From contig NZ_BJDU01000007.1 in the NCBI RefSeq assembly GCF_005405305.1, positions 82,931 through 146,930 of the forward strand: a stretch of 64,000 nucleotides of DNA. Direction: 5' to 3'. Under the pieces are notes generated by a model. The model was not told the origin of the DNA, searched no databases, and saw only the letters and a list, made by a program, of their open reading frames with translations. Source of the DNA: Companilactobacillus formosensis (GTDB lineage: Bacteria > Bacillota > Bacilli > Lactobacillales > Lactobacillaceae). Position numbers and translations under genes: made by a program. Shown in pieces: positions 29,819 through 37,992 of the stretch. Within the stretch, counting starts at the first letter, position 1, and every line of letters begins with the position of its first letter.

Positions 29819-30943
29819 TTATTCAGTTGACTCTTGAACACGTTTTCTTGGTAAAGAATCTTTGATTTTTGACCAAATGATGTGGAAAGTATATGCAGAA
29901 GCAAATGATAGTACCCAAGTCAATAAATAGCAAACGATAATGGCTAAGATAGGATTAACATTTACTAAATTCTTGCCACCTAAACGCCAGATGATTTGTA
30001 GCCAAAAGACGTTAGACAAGTAAGCACGGTAAGCGTAGGTTGCTAGAAAGTGGAATACCGGTAGAGCTTTGGAATCAGTGTTGATATGTCTGATAGCCAA
30101 AGTTGCAACCAATCCAATAACTAGTAGTGCATATAAGGTCATCGAAGGTTTGTAATAAGGAGCATTAGCTAAACTGACAGGATAACCGAAATTAAAGAGT
30201 TCTTTGTTAGTCCAGTAAAAGACGGCTATGAAAAGAATTACTAAAATAGGAAAAGACTTCTTTAAAAATTTTTCGAGTTTATCTCTAAACATCCAACTCA
30301 AAACACCGAAAATTCCATAAATGACGAAACTAATAAAAATTCGATCGAGTAAATACCAGCTTTGTTCATGAAGTCCATGGAAAACTTCCAAGTCGTAAAA
30401 ACCAATCCAAGCTGCAAAAAAGATAACTGTGATAATTAAAGTCCAGATTCCACGCTTAGCATTGTTTCTGACAAAATGGGCTAGCATCCAGAAGAATGGC
30501 ATTAAAATAATGAATTGTAGCATCATCGTGTTATACCACAGATGTGGTGCGGCATTACCATTGATGAAATGCCAAAGAAATGAACCAACGTTGTGATATT
30601 GGTTAACTTGTTGAACATTTGGCATGATCAGTAAGTAGGCTAGAGTCCACCAAATTGTGGGTACAAAAAGAGCAGACCATTGTTTTTTCATATAGCCACC
30701 ATAATTAGCCAAGGTATTTTGATTAGTCGTTCTAGTCGTGGTATATAAAATACCAAAAATAAAGGCTGGAGCAGTGAACTTAACTAAGTTATAAATGATA
30801 CCAATTGGTGTTTGATAGTTATAAGTTGGACTAGTTGCAAGAACTAGACTCAATACGGTCTGCATCATAACGGCAGTACAAGCGAAGACCTTCATGTAAT
30901 CACCGATATCGGCCGGGCTTGTAGTGTCTTTTTTTATTTTCAT
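29819..30943 (-). CDS. membrane acyltransferase, family 3-like
   Basis: This 374-residue polytopic protein has about ten hydrophobic segments and resembles the acyltransferase-3/OafA group, which O-acylate surface sugars. The start ATG 30943 has GAGGAG upstream; the open frame runs nine bases further to a GTG. It lies 82 bases downstream of the LysR gene on the same strand. No terminator is obvious between them, so cotranscription is possible. The acyl donor and target are unknown. Confidence 0.7.
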   Translation of the reverse strand: MKIKKDTTSPADIGDYMKVFACTAVMMQTVLSLVLATSPTYNYQTPIGIIYNLVKFTAPAFIFGILYTTTRTTNQNTLANYGGYMKKQWSALFVPTIWWTLAYLLIMPNVQQVNQYHNVGSFLWHFINGNAAPHLWYNTMMLQFIILMPFFWMLAHFVRNNAKRGIWTLIITVIFFAAWIGFYDLEVFHGLHEQSWYLLDRIFISFVIYGIFGVLSWMFRDKLEKFLKKSFPILVILFIAVFYWTNKELFNFGYPVSLANAPYYKPSMTLYALLVIGLVATLAIRHINTDSKALPVFHFLATYAYRAYLSNVFWLQIIWRLGGKNLVNVNPILAIIVCYLLTWVLSFASAYTFHIIWSKIKDSLPRKRVQESTE

Positions 30944-30965
30944 GTGAAACACTCCTCTTGTAAAT

Positions 30966-30977
30966 TTGTGAGATCAA
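30966..30977. repeat. TTGTGAGATCAA repeat, copy 1
   Basis: This 12-base sequence recurs in the same orientation at 31987-31998, again in an intergenic region. Both copies are followed by A-rich sequence and GGA. The pair flanks the LysR gene. Confidence 0.5.
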
Positions 30978-31025
30978 CAAAAGGAAACTTAGATTCAATA
31001 TAAGCGCATTCAGAATAAAATGCAA

Positions 31026-31901
31026 CTATATTTTTAATTCAAAATTTTGGAAATCTAAGAAAATCATGATTAATTCGTTACTGATTTCTCGTTTGATGCC
31101 ATTAAGAACTCCATAGGGAGAACTGAGGTAAATAGTTCGTTGCAATGGATCAGGAGAAAGTCTGGCGAGTTGAACTCGTGGTTCGATTGTTTGCCAAGTG
31201 ACTGAAGGGATGAAACTCAGACCAATTCCTGCTTCAATCAAACCACGAACGGTTGCGGGATCATCAGCTTCGTACATGTAATCCAGAGTAATATCGCGTT
31301 TATTGAAATAGTTATCGATCGTTAAACGCAAAGGATTATTTTTGGACAAGCCGATTATTTTTTCACCCCTTAAATCTTTCGGCTTAATAAACTGTTTACT
31401 GTAGCCATAATTAATGTTCCAGCCAACGAGTATTTCTTCTTTTAGAACTGGCACGTTGGTTAAACCTTCTAGTGGTTTAGTTGTGACGATAAAATCAAAC
31501 TGTTTAAAATCTGTTTCCCTAACGTTATGTTGAGCAATATTCAACCTGACGTTAGGGAATTTTTGTTTAAAAGTTGAGACGATGGCGGGGATAAATGGAG
31601 AAGCCACTTCCATTAATAAGGAAATTGGATGTTCTATTTTATCAGGACCGCCTTTGACAGCATTGATGCCACGGTCAAGTTCTTCCAAACTATCATTAAC
31701 ATAACTATAAAATAACTTTCCGGAACGATTGAGTTTTAAAGTTCGACCAGTTCGATCAAATAATTTAGTTTGTAATTCATCTTCCAATTGTTTGATCATT
31801 TTACTGACAGCTGGCTGGGAAACATACAAGATATTAGAAGCCTTGGTGATACTTTCTTGATTGGCGACAACGACGAAATATTTGAGCTGATTGATATTCA
31901 A
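31026..31901 (-). CDS. LysR-family regulator of the malonate operon
   Basis: This 291-residue LysR regulator has an N-terminal winged helix (LKYFVVVANQESITKASNILYVSQPAVSKMIKQLEDEL) and a C-terminal periplasmic-binding-like effector domain. It is divergent from mdcH, the usual place of MdcR, so activation of the mdc genes by malonate is likely by inference. TTG at 31901 is chosen as start because AAGAGG is 9-14 bases upstream; a GTG nine bases earlier is also possible. A perfect inverted repeat lies in the intergenic region. Confidence 0.82.
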   Translation of the reverse strand: MNINQLKYFVVVANQESITKASNILYVSQPAVSKMIKQLEDELQTKLFDRTGRTLKLNRSGKLFYSYVNDSLEELDRGINAVKGGPDKIEHPISLLMEVASPFIPAIVSTFKQKFPNVRLNIAQHNVRETDFKQFDFIVTTKPLEGLTNVPVLKEEILVGWNINYGYSKQFIKPKDLRGEKIIGLSKNNPLRLTIDNYFNKRDITLDYMYEADDPATVRGLIEAGIGLSFIPSVTWQTIEPRVQLARLSPDPLQRTIYLSSPYGVLNGIKREISNELIMIFLDFQNFELKI

Positions 31902-31918
31902 AATTAACACCTCTTATA

Positions 31919-31932
31919 TAACCAAATGGTTA
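31919..31932. promoter_or_regulatory. inverted repeat, candidate LysR operator
   Basis: TAACCA and TGGTTA are separated by AA, a perfect dyad just upstream of the LysR start in the divergent lysR-mdc promoter region. LysR proteins typically bind T-N11-A dyads; this one is T-N12-A. Confidence 0.5.
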
Positions 31933-31986
31933 AGTATTATGCTTTTTCTATATTATACATGTTATCAATCATTTCATATACTGAAC

Positions 31987-31998
31987 TTGTGAGATCAA
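31987..31998. repeat. TTGTGAGATCAA repeat, copy 2
   Basis: Second copy of the 12-base sequence at 30966-30977, 15 bases before the mdcH Shine-Dalgarno. It may be a regulator site shared by two promoters or a chance match. Confidence 0.5.
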
Positions 31999-32013
31999 TA
32001 AAAAGGATTTGAT

Positions 32014-32030
32014 GGGGGTGGATAATTATT
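32014..32030 (+). promoter_or_regulatory. ribosome binding site and probable AUU start of mdcH
   Basis: GGGGGTGG (32014-32021) is a strong Shine-Dalgarno. Downstream in the mdcH frame there are only ATA 32022, ATT 32025 and ATT 32028. A TGA at 32010-32012 closes the frame upstream. The first in-frame ATG (32076) is after the conserved FPGQGGQ motif. Confidence 0.6.
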
Positions 32031-32936
32031 TCTGTATTATGGATTTTCCCTGGTCAAGGCGGTCAGAGAAGTGGAATGTTAAAAGACGTACCAGAATCAA
32101 TGCTTGAGAAAGTAAAAGAATTGACTGGTGTTGAATTAACTGACGATGAACAAGCTTATCAAGATTCAATTCAGATTCAATTAGGAATTTTGATTTTGCA
32201 ATTGTTCAATATCAGACAACTAAAGAAAATTGGTCAAACTCCAGATGTAGTAGCTGGACATTCTTTAGGTATTTTTGCAGCGGGAGTTGCTAGCGGCGTT
32301 ATCAGTGAAGATGACGCAATTAAAATTGTTTACATTCGTTCGCAAAAGATGCAAGAGTCATATCCAACTGGCTATGGAATGGGAGCAATTGTTGGTTTAA
32401 CTAGAAAAGAAGTTATTAATTTGGTTGATCAAGTTAATAACGAAACTCAACCAGTCTTTACTTCTAATCAGAATTCAGAATTACAGACAGTTATTTCTGG
32501 TTCTCTTAAGGGAATCAAGAAGGTTTTGGAACTGGCTAAAAATAATAACGCACAAAAAACGGTTTTATTGAAAGTTCCTGTTCCATCACATTCACCTTTG
32601 ATGCAATCTGTTGCTGATGTCCTAGAAAAAGAATTGGCAAAGGTTTCTTTGAACGATCCCCAAAGCATCTATTTAGCAAATTACAATGGTCACGCAATTA
32701 GAAAAGTTGATGGTGTCAAATATGACATGATCAATAATCTAGTTCATCCCGTTTACTGGGATACCATGATGGATGTTGCTAAGGAATTAGGTGTTGATAC
32801 AGCATTAGAAATAAAACCGGGACATACTTTTACGAAGTTAGTCAAAAGCAAGTTCCCAGATTTTCGAACTATCACCATGGATAATATGAATCTTGATGAT
32901 ATTCAATTTTTGTTAGAAAAATGGAAAAGAGGATAA
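32028..32936 (+). CDS. mdcH: malonyl-CoA:ACP malonyltransferase subunit of malonate decarboxylase
   Basis: MdcH loads a malonyl group onto the MdcC carrier to start the decarboxylase cycle. The protein is FabD-like: FPGQGGQ at residues 7-13, nucleophile S79 in GHSLG, and the active-site histidine in VPSHSPLM. Conserved sequence begins before the first ATG (32076), so translation probably begins at ATT 32028 (about 302 residues) or ATT 32025. If ATG 32076 were used, the N-terminal oxyanion motif would be lost. An assembly error at one base is the main alternative. It is first in the mdc operon; mdcA starts three bases after its stop. Confidence 0.85.
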   Translation: MSVLWIFPGQGGQRSGMLKDVPESMLEKVKELTGVELTDDEQAYQDSIQIQLGILILQLFNIRQLKKIGQTPDVVAGHSLGIFAAGVASGVISEDDAIKIVYIRSQKMQESYPTGYGMGAIVGLTRKEVINLVDQVNNETQPVFTSNQNSELQTVISGSLKGIKKVLELAKNNNAQKTVLLKVPVPSHSPLMQSVADVLEKELAKVSLNDPQSIYLANYNGHAIRKVDGVKYDMINNLVHPVYWDTMMDVAKELGVDTALEIKPGHTFTKLVKSKFPDFRTITMDNMNLDDIQFLLEKWKRG

Positions 32937-32939
32937 TTG

Positions 32940-34580
32940 ATGGCTAAAAGAAGTTGGACTCAAAATCGTGATGCCAAAGCTGCCAAATTAGACAGTATCG
33001 CATCAATGCTCGATGGCAAATTTGTTAAAACTCAAAATGCTAAAGAATTATTAGAAAGTGTTATTAAACCAGGCGATAAGGTCGTTTTGGAAGGGGATAA
33101 CCAAAAGCAAGCTAGTTTCTTGTCAAAAGTTTTAGCTTCAGTTGACCCAGAAAAAGTTCACGACCTACATATGATCATGTCCAGTGTGTCACGTCCAGAA
33201 CATTTGGATATTTTTGAAACAGGTATCGCTAAGAAACTTGATTTCTCATTTGCGGGACCTCAAAGTACGAGAATTTCTCAAATGATTGCTGATGGAACAA
33301 TGGAAGTCGGCGATATTCATACTTATCTTGAGTTATATGCTCGTCTATATGTTGACTTGATTCCAAATGTTGTTTTGGTAGCTGCTGATAAAGTGGACCA
33401 TGACGGTAATCTTTATACGGGTGCAAATACCGAAGAAACACCAGCTATCGTTGAAGCTGCTGCTTTCAAAGATGGTATTGTAATCGTTCAAGCTAATGAG
33501 ATCGTTGACAAAGTTCCTCGTGTTGATATTCCTGGTGATTGGGTCGACATCGTTGTTCCGGCTGATGAACCTTATCAATTGGAACCATTATTTACACGTG
33601 ACCCTCAAAATGTTACTGAATTACAAATCCTAATGGGTATGATGGCAATTCGTGGTATTTATGAAAAACACAACGTTCAAACAGTTAACCATGGTGTTGG
33701 TTTCAATACTGCTGCCATCGAATTGTTATTACCTACTTATGGTGAACAACTTGGACTAAAGGGTAAGATTGTTCCTAACTGGGAAGTTAACCCTACACCT
33801 ACTTTGATTCCTGCTATTGAAAGTGGCTGGGTCAAAACTATCCACAGTTTCGGTGGAGAAGTCGGAATGGAAAATTACATTGCTCATCGTCCTGACATTT
33901 TCTTCGTTGGTAAAGATGGAACAATGCGTTCAAACCGTGCCTTCGGTCAAATGGCTGGTCAATATGCTTTGGATATGTTCGTTGGTTCAACTCTTCAAAT
34001 CGATAAATATGGTAACTCATCAACTGTTACTAATGGTCGTTTATCTGGATTTGGTGGAGCTCCTAACATGGGAAGTAATCCACACGGACGTCGTCACTCA
34101 ACACCAGCTTGGCAAAGCCTTCGTCCCGATGATGATCCATTAGGTAAAGGTCAAAAATTAGTTGTTCAAATGGTTGAAACTTTCGGTTCAAATAAGAAAC
34201 CTGTCTTTGTTGATCATTTGGATGCTGAAGAAGTTCAAAAAGAAGCTAAATTGGCTAATGTTCCAATTATGATTTATAGCGAAGATACAACTCACATCGT
34301 AACTGAAGAAGGTATCGCTTATCTTTACAAGACTGACAGTATGGCTGAAAGACAAGCTGCTATTGAAGCTATCGCCGGTGTTACACCAGTTGGTTTGAGA
34401 AGCAATCCTAAGCAATTAGCTGATCTTCGTCGTCGTGGTATCGTAGCTCTTCCTGAAGACTTAGGCGTTCAACGTGGTCAAGCTAAGAGATCGCTTCTTG
34501 CAGCACAAAACATGGATGACTTAGTTAAATGGTCTGATGGACTTTACAATCCACCTGCAAAATTCAGAAGTTGGTCATAA
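32940..34580 (+). CDS. mdcA: malonate decarboxylase alpha subunit (acetyl-S-ACP:malonate ACP transferase)
   Basis: MdcA exchanges the acetyl group on the carrier protein for malonate, giving malonyl-S-MdcC and acetate. The 546-residue protein matches the MdcA family throughout, including RSWTQNRDAKAAKLD at the N-terminus and KRSLLAAQNMDDLVKWSDGLYNPP at the end. ATG 32940 has AAAGAGGA upstream; the open frame starts one codon earlier with TTG. It acts in the cytoplasm in a complex with MdcC and MdcDE. Confidence 0.95.
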   Translation: MAKRSWTQNRDAKAAKLDSIASMLDGKFVKTQNAKELLESVIKPGDKVVLEGDNQKQASFLSKVLASVDPEKVHDLHMIMSSVSRPEHLDIFETGIAKKLDFSFAGPQSTRISQMIADGTMEVGDIHTYLELYARLYVDLIPNVVLVAADKVDHDGNLYTGANTEETPAIVEAAAFKDGIVIVQANEIVDKVPRVDIPGDWVDIVVPADEPYQLEPLFTRDPQNVTELQILMGMMAIRGIYEKHNVQTVNHGVGFNTAAIELLLPTYGEQLGLKGKIVPNWEVNPTPTLIPAIESGWVKTIHSFGGEVGMENYIAHRPDIFFVGKDGTMRSNRAFGQMAGQYALDMFVGSTLQIDKYGNSSTVTNGRLSGFGGAPNMGSNPHGRRHSTPAWQSLRPDDDPLGKGQKLVVQMVETFGSNKKPVFVDHLDAEEVQKEAKLANVPIMIYSEDTTHIVTEEGIAYLYKTDSMAERQAAIEAIAGVTPVGLRSNPKQLADLRRRGIVALPEDLGVQRGQAKRSLLAAQNMDDLVKWSDGLYNPPAKFRSWS

Positions 34581-34583
34581 TTA

Positions 34584-35375
34584 ATGATTGAAACCAAATT
34601 TTTACAACTAGCACAACAAGCAGTAGCAGCACTGAAGTGGGAAGTTAGTTTCTCACCCAAGCCAGGTCTAGTCGATGCCTATTCAAATGGTTCGCATACC
34701 GATATGGATTGGAAATTATTTTATAAGTCAGCTGATAGTTTATTAGATAGTTTCGTGGAAATCGCTGAAAAATCTTATCAACAACCAATTGACTTGCCAT
34801 TGCGAGAAGAAATTGGCCGAATCGGTCGGATTGCCGAAAAAGATATGTTTCAAGCAACCAATGGTGTCAATACACATAAGGGCGCTATCTGGAGTATGGG
34901 GTTATTGATCAGTGCTATCAGTAGCCAACAAACTAAGAATCTAGAAACAATTTTACTAACAGCTAAAGATTTATCGCGTTTGCCAGATAAGAATGTCATT
35001 CCCAAAAAGACTCATGGTGCAGTAACGAAGCAAAAGTATGCCTTGACTGGTGCTAAGGGAGAAGCTCAAAATGGTTTTCCTAATTTGGCCAAAGCTTTAG
35101 CCTTCAAATCACAGTTGGATGATTTCGATACTTGGATGAGACGATTGCTCGTTTTATACAGTAACGTTGATGATACCAATATCGTTTATCGTAGTAATTT
35201 AAAAGTCTTACGTGATTTTCAGAATCTTTCAGCTCAGATCGTTGTTGACCCACAGAATATTTTAGATAATCCTCAGTTTGAAAAATTGACTGACTTTACT
35301 AGGGAACACAATATTTCACCCGGTGGTTGTGCTGATTTGTTTGCTGCAAGTTATTTTTTAAAACATTTGAAGTAG
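34584..35375 (+). CDS. mdcB: triphosphoribosyl-dephospho-CoA synthase
   Basis: MdcB makes 2'-(5''-triphosphoribosyl)-3'-dephospho-CoA from ATP and dephospho-CoA, the precursor of the MdcC prosthetic group. The 263-residue protein belongs to the CitG/MdcB family: SPKPGLVDAYSNGSHTDMDW at about 24-43, THKGAIWSMGLL, and the C-terminal SPGGCADLFAASYFL. It is the third gene of the operon. Its operon partners make MdcB rather than CitG the right name. Confidence 0.93.
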   Translation: MIETKFLQLAQQAVAALKWEVSFSPKPGLVDAYSNGSHTDMDWKLFYKSADSLLDSFVEIAEKSYQQPIDLPLREEIGRIGRIAEKDMFQATNGVNTHKGAIWSMGLLISAISSQQTKNLETILLTAKDLSRLPDKNVIPKKTHGAVTKQKYALTGAKGEAQNGFPNLAKALAFKSQLDDFDTWMRRLLVLYSNVDDTNIVYRSNLKVLRDFQNLSAQIVVDPQNILDNPQFEKLTDFTREHNISPGGCADLFAASYFLKHLK

Positions 35376-35389
35376 AAATGGAGATAAAT

Positions 35390-35686
35390 ATGGAAAAATT
35401 ACATTTTAACTTCGATACCAAAGATGCTATTTCCAAACCCGTACACGTTGGGGTAGTTGCATCAGGTGACCTTGAAGTTATTTTCAGACCCACAGATAAA
35501 GAAACAGAAGTTAATATCGTAACTGGTAGTGACGGCTTCAAAGAAGTTTGGGGAAATGTTTTGAAACGTTTCTTCGACAGATATCCAATCCAAGCTAATA
35601 TTGAGATCAATGACTTTGGTTCCACACCAGGGGTAGTTAATCTTCGTTTAACTCAAGCATTGGAGGAACTAAAAGATGAAAAATAG
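35390..35686 (+). CDS. mdcC: malonate decarboxylase acyl carrier protein
   Basis: This 98-residue carrier protein holds the phosphoribosyl-dephospho-CoA arm on a serine, by family comparison S25 in GVVASGDLEV. ATG 35390 is the start since GGAG lies at 35380-35383; an ATG at 35378 overlaps this site. Its 3' end overlaps mdcDE by 11 bases. Confidence 0.93.
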   Translation: MEKLHFNFDTKDAISKPVHVGVVASGDLEVIFRPTDKETEVNIVTGSDGFKEVWGNVLKRFFDRYPIQANIEINDFGSTPGVVNLRLTQALEELKDEK

Positions 35687-37340
35687 TTTTGTTGAATTAC
35701 ATGCACGTGAACGCGCGCTTTCATTATTAGATGCAAATACTGCTAGAGAAATCGTTGGACCACTCGATGACATGATCTCACCACATCTTGAACCTCAAGA
35801 TATCGTTCCTGAAAGTGATGATGGAATCGTCTTGATGCGTGGAAAAATCGAAGGCAACCAAGTTTTAGTTGTTTCAATTGAAGGTAAATTCCAAGGTGGC
35901 GGTATCGGTGAAGTCAGCGGTGCCAAAATTGTTGCAGCTTTGGAAAAGGTATTAGAAGAGAACAAGAATGGTAACACTATTTACCCAATTATTGTTTTGG
36001 ATACTGGTGGTGTTCGTCTTCAAGAAGCTAACTACGGTTTGTTATCAATTTCAGAAATTCAAAATGTTGTTATTGCTTTGAAGAAATTTGTTCCTGTTAT
36101 CGGATTAGTACCTGGTCGTGTTGGATCATTCGGTGGGATGTCAATTACCGCTTCAATCCTTTCTTATTTGATTGCTACTAACAAGGCAAGAATTGCTTTG
36201 AATGGTCCCGAAGTTATCGAACAAGAAGCTGGTGTACGTGAATTTGATTCTAGCGATAAAGATTTGATTTGGGATACTTTAGGAACTAAACAACGTCAAG
36301 CTACTGACCTAGTTGACGAAGTGGTCGATGATACTGTTGATAGCATTAAGGAAAGCATCGTTAATGAAATCAAGACTAAAAAAGATGCCCACAGAACTGA
36401 AAATGTCGACTTTTACTTGAGTTTGTTGGATAAATTAGACTTGAGTAAGAAGTTAGATATCGATTCATATAATAAGTTGTTCAAGTCAGTTGTTGCTACT
36501 AAACATACGATTCCAGCTGCTGTTGCTGGTGAAAAAGCTGGCACTAAGAGTCGTGGTCGTCTATGGTTTGAAAAATTGACTGGTATTAAGAATGCTACTA
36601 GTCCAGTTTCAACTGTTTTGCACGCTCAAAAAGATGGTAAAGAATTTATTGCTATCGTTCCAGATGCTGATAATAAATTTCCACGTGTTCGTGAAGGTGA
36701 AGTCGGTCTTCAAGAAGGATTTGCTGTTGCAAGCATCGTTAACCAAATTGTTGCTGAAGATAAGGATAAAGACGTTAAACGTCCAATTGTTTTAGTCGTT
36801 GATGTTCCAAGCCAAGCTTATGGTTATCAAGAAGAATTGATTGGTATTCACGTAGCCCTTGGTTCAAGTGCTGCCGCATATGCTAAAGCTAGACAAGCTG
36901 GCCATCCAGTAATTGACTTTATACCTGGGGATGCTGTATCTGGTGGATTCTTAGCTCATGGTTTGCAATCTAATAGAATGATTGCCTTAGATGATGATTC
37001 AATTACTATTCAAGCCATGTCAAAAGCTAGTGCTGCTCGTATTACCCAAAGAACAATTGCCGAGTTGGAAGAAGCTACTAAGCATGTTCCTGCTATGGCT
37101 TACGATATTGACAATTATGAAAAACTTGGTGCTTTGTACAAATTAGTTAAAGGTATCGGTTCATGGGAAGCAACTGATGAAAATGTTGATAAGATCAAAG
37201 AATTGATTGATCAAGCCATTGACAGTTTAGATGGTGATACAAGCTTGCACTTCCGTTATCAAACAGAGATTGCTAAAGCTAGTGGTCGTAAATCAACTCT
37301 TCAAGTTAGAAAACTAGTGGATGAAGAATGGTCAAAGTAG
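35676..37340 (+). CDS. fused malonate decarboxylase beta/gamma subunit
   Basis: This 554-residue protein joins MdcD (about 1-265, crotonase-like carboxyltransferase half: GGVRLQEANYGLL, VGSFGGMSITASILSYL) and MdcE (about 275-554: PAAVAGEKAGTKSRGRLWFEKLTG, VDVPSQAYGYQEE, GDAVSGGFLAHGLQ). Together they decarboxylate malonyl-S-carrier to acetyl-S-carrier plus CO2, without biotin. In Klebsiella and Pseudomonas these are two genes. The junction is a charged, lysine-rich linker. The reading frame is continuous with no stop. Confidence 0.93.
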   Translation: MKNSFVELHARERALSLLDANTAREIVGPLDDMISPHLEPQDIVPESDDGIVLMRGKIEGNQVLVVSIEGKFQGGGIGEVSGAKIVAALEKVLEENKNGNTIYPIIVLDTGGVRLQEANYGLLSISEIQNVVIALKKFVPVIGLVPGRVGSFGGMSITASILSYLIATNKARIALNGPEVIEQEAGVREFDSSDKDLIWDTLGTKQRQATDLVDEVVDDTVDSIKESIVNEIKTKKDAHRTENVDFYLSLLDKLDLSKKLDIDSYNKLFKSVVATKHTIPAAVAGEKAGTKSRGRLWFEKLTGIKNATSPVSTVLHAQKDGKEFIAIVPDADNKFPRVREGEVGLQEGFAVASIVNQIVAEDKDKDVKRPIVLVVDVPSQAYGYQEELIGIHVALGSSAAAYAKARQAGHPVIDFIPGDAVSGGFLAHGLQSNRMIALDDDSITIQAMSKASAARITQRTIAELEEATKHVPAMAYDIDNYEKLGALYKLVKGIGSWEATDENVDKIKELIDQAIDSLDGDTSLHFRYQTEIAKASGRKSTLQVRKLVDEEWSK

Positions 37341-37948
37341 AACCACATGATCTACTAAAAATTTCATCGATCAATGATTTGATTACTGATGGACTACCCA
37401 AATGGGCAGAGGATATTTTTCCCGATTCGTTAACTGCTGTGGTCCGTCGTAGTGAAATAGTTGGTGATAAGATTCCTGTCGGTATTAGAGGAATCAAAAG
37501 AGAACAACGTTTTGCTGCTTTTGTCTTAGATTCAAACATTAAAGAAGTCATTACTCCTTATCAATTAGTTTCTGAAAAGTCTTGGCAAAATGTATCTGAT
37601 GAGCGCAAAAATTTACCTGCAATTAAGGCTTTACCAGCAGTGGCAAAAATTCTACAAGAATATAAATGGGGAATCAGTGGTAGCGTTGGTTTCGAATTAG
37701 CAACAGGGACTAATTCAGCCAAAATGACCAGTGATTTGGATCTAGTTTGGAAACCGAATAGTCCAATTAGTCGTGAGGGCGCTAAGAATTTGTTAGCAAA
37801 GTTGAATCAATTCGGTGTTCATGCTGATCTACAAGTTATCCAAGGTAATAATGGTTTTTCATTAGAAGAATATAGTCAGTCAAAATCTACTATAATGATG
37901 AAAACTTTATCTAATCCAATTTTAGTAAAAGATCCTTGGAATAAATAA
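37328..37948 (+). CDS. mdcG: malonate decarboxylase holo-ACP synthase
   Basis: MdcG transfers the phosphoribosyl-dephospho-CoA arm made by MdcB onto MdcC. The 206-residue nucleotidyltransferase has GSVGFELATG (118-127) and metal ligands D136 and D138 in SDLDLVW. It overlaps mdcDE by 13 bases and is the last gene of the operon before a terminator. No malonate transporter gene (MdcF, MdcLM or MadLM type) follows. Confidence 0.92.
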   Translation: MVKVEPHDLLKISSINDLITDGLPKWAEDIFPDSLTAVVRRSEIVGDKIPVGIRGIKREQRFAAFVLDSNIKEVITPYQLVSEKSWQNVSDERKNLPAIKALPAVAKILQEYKWGISGSVGFELATGTNSAKMTSDLDLVWKPNSPISREGAKNLLAKLNQFGVHADLQVIQGNNGFSLEEYSQSKSTIMMKTLSNPILVKDPWNK

Positions 37949-37980
37949 AAAAGATAGGCCGTTTTGGTCTATCTTTTTTT
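37945..37980 (+). terminator. terminator after the mdc operon
   Basis: A stem of about 9-10 bp (37951-37960 with 37966-37975) with loop GTTTT is flanked by A and T runs. Confidence 0.88.
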
Positions 37981-37992
37981 GAGGAGAGAATA

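Noticed and set aside
32018..32045. GTG 32018 as mdcH start
   Set aside because: It is out of frame with the mdcH coding sequence and runs into a TGA within about 90 bases.
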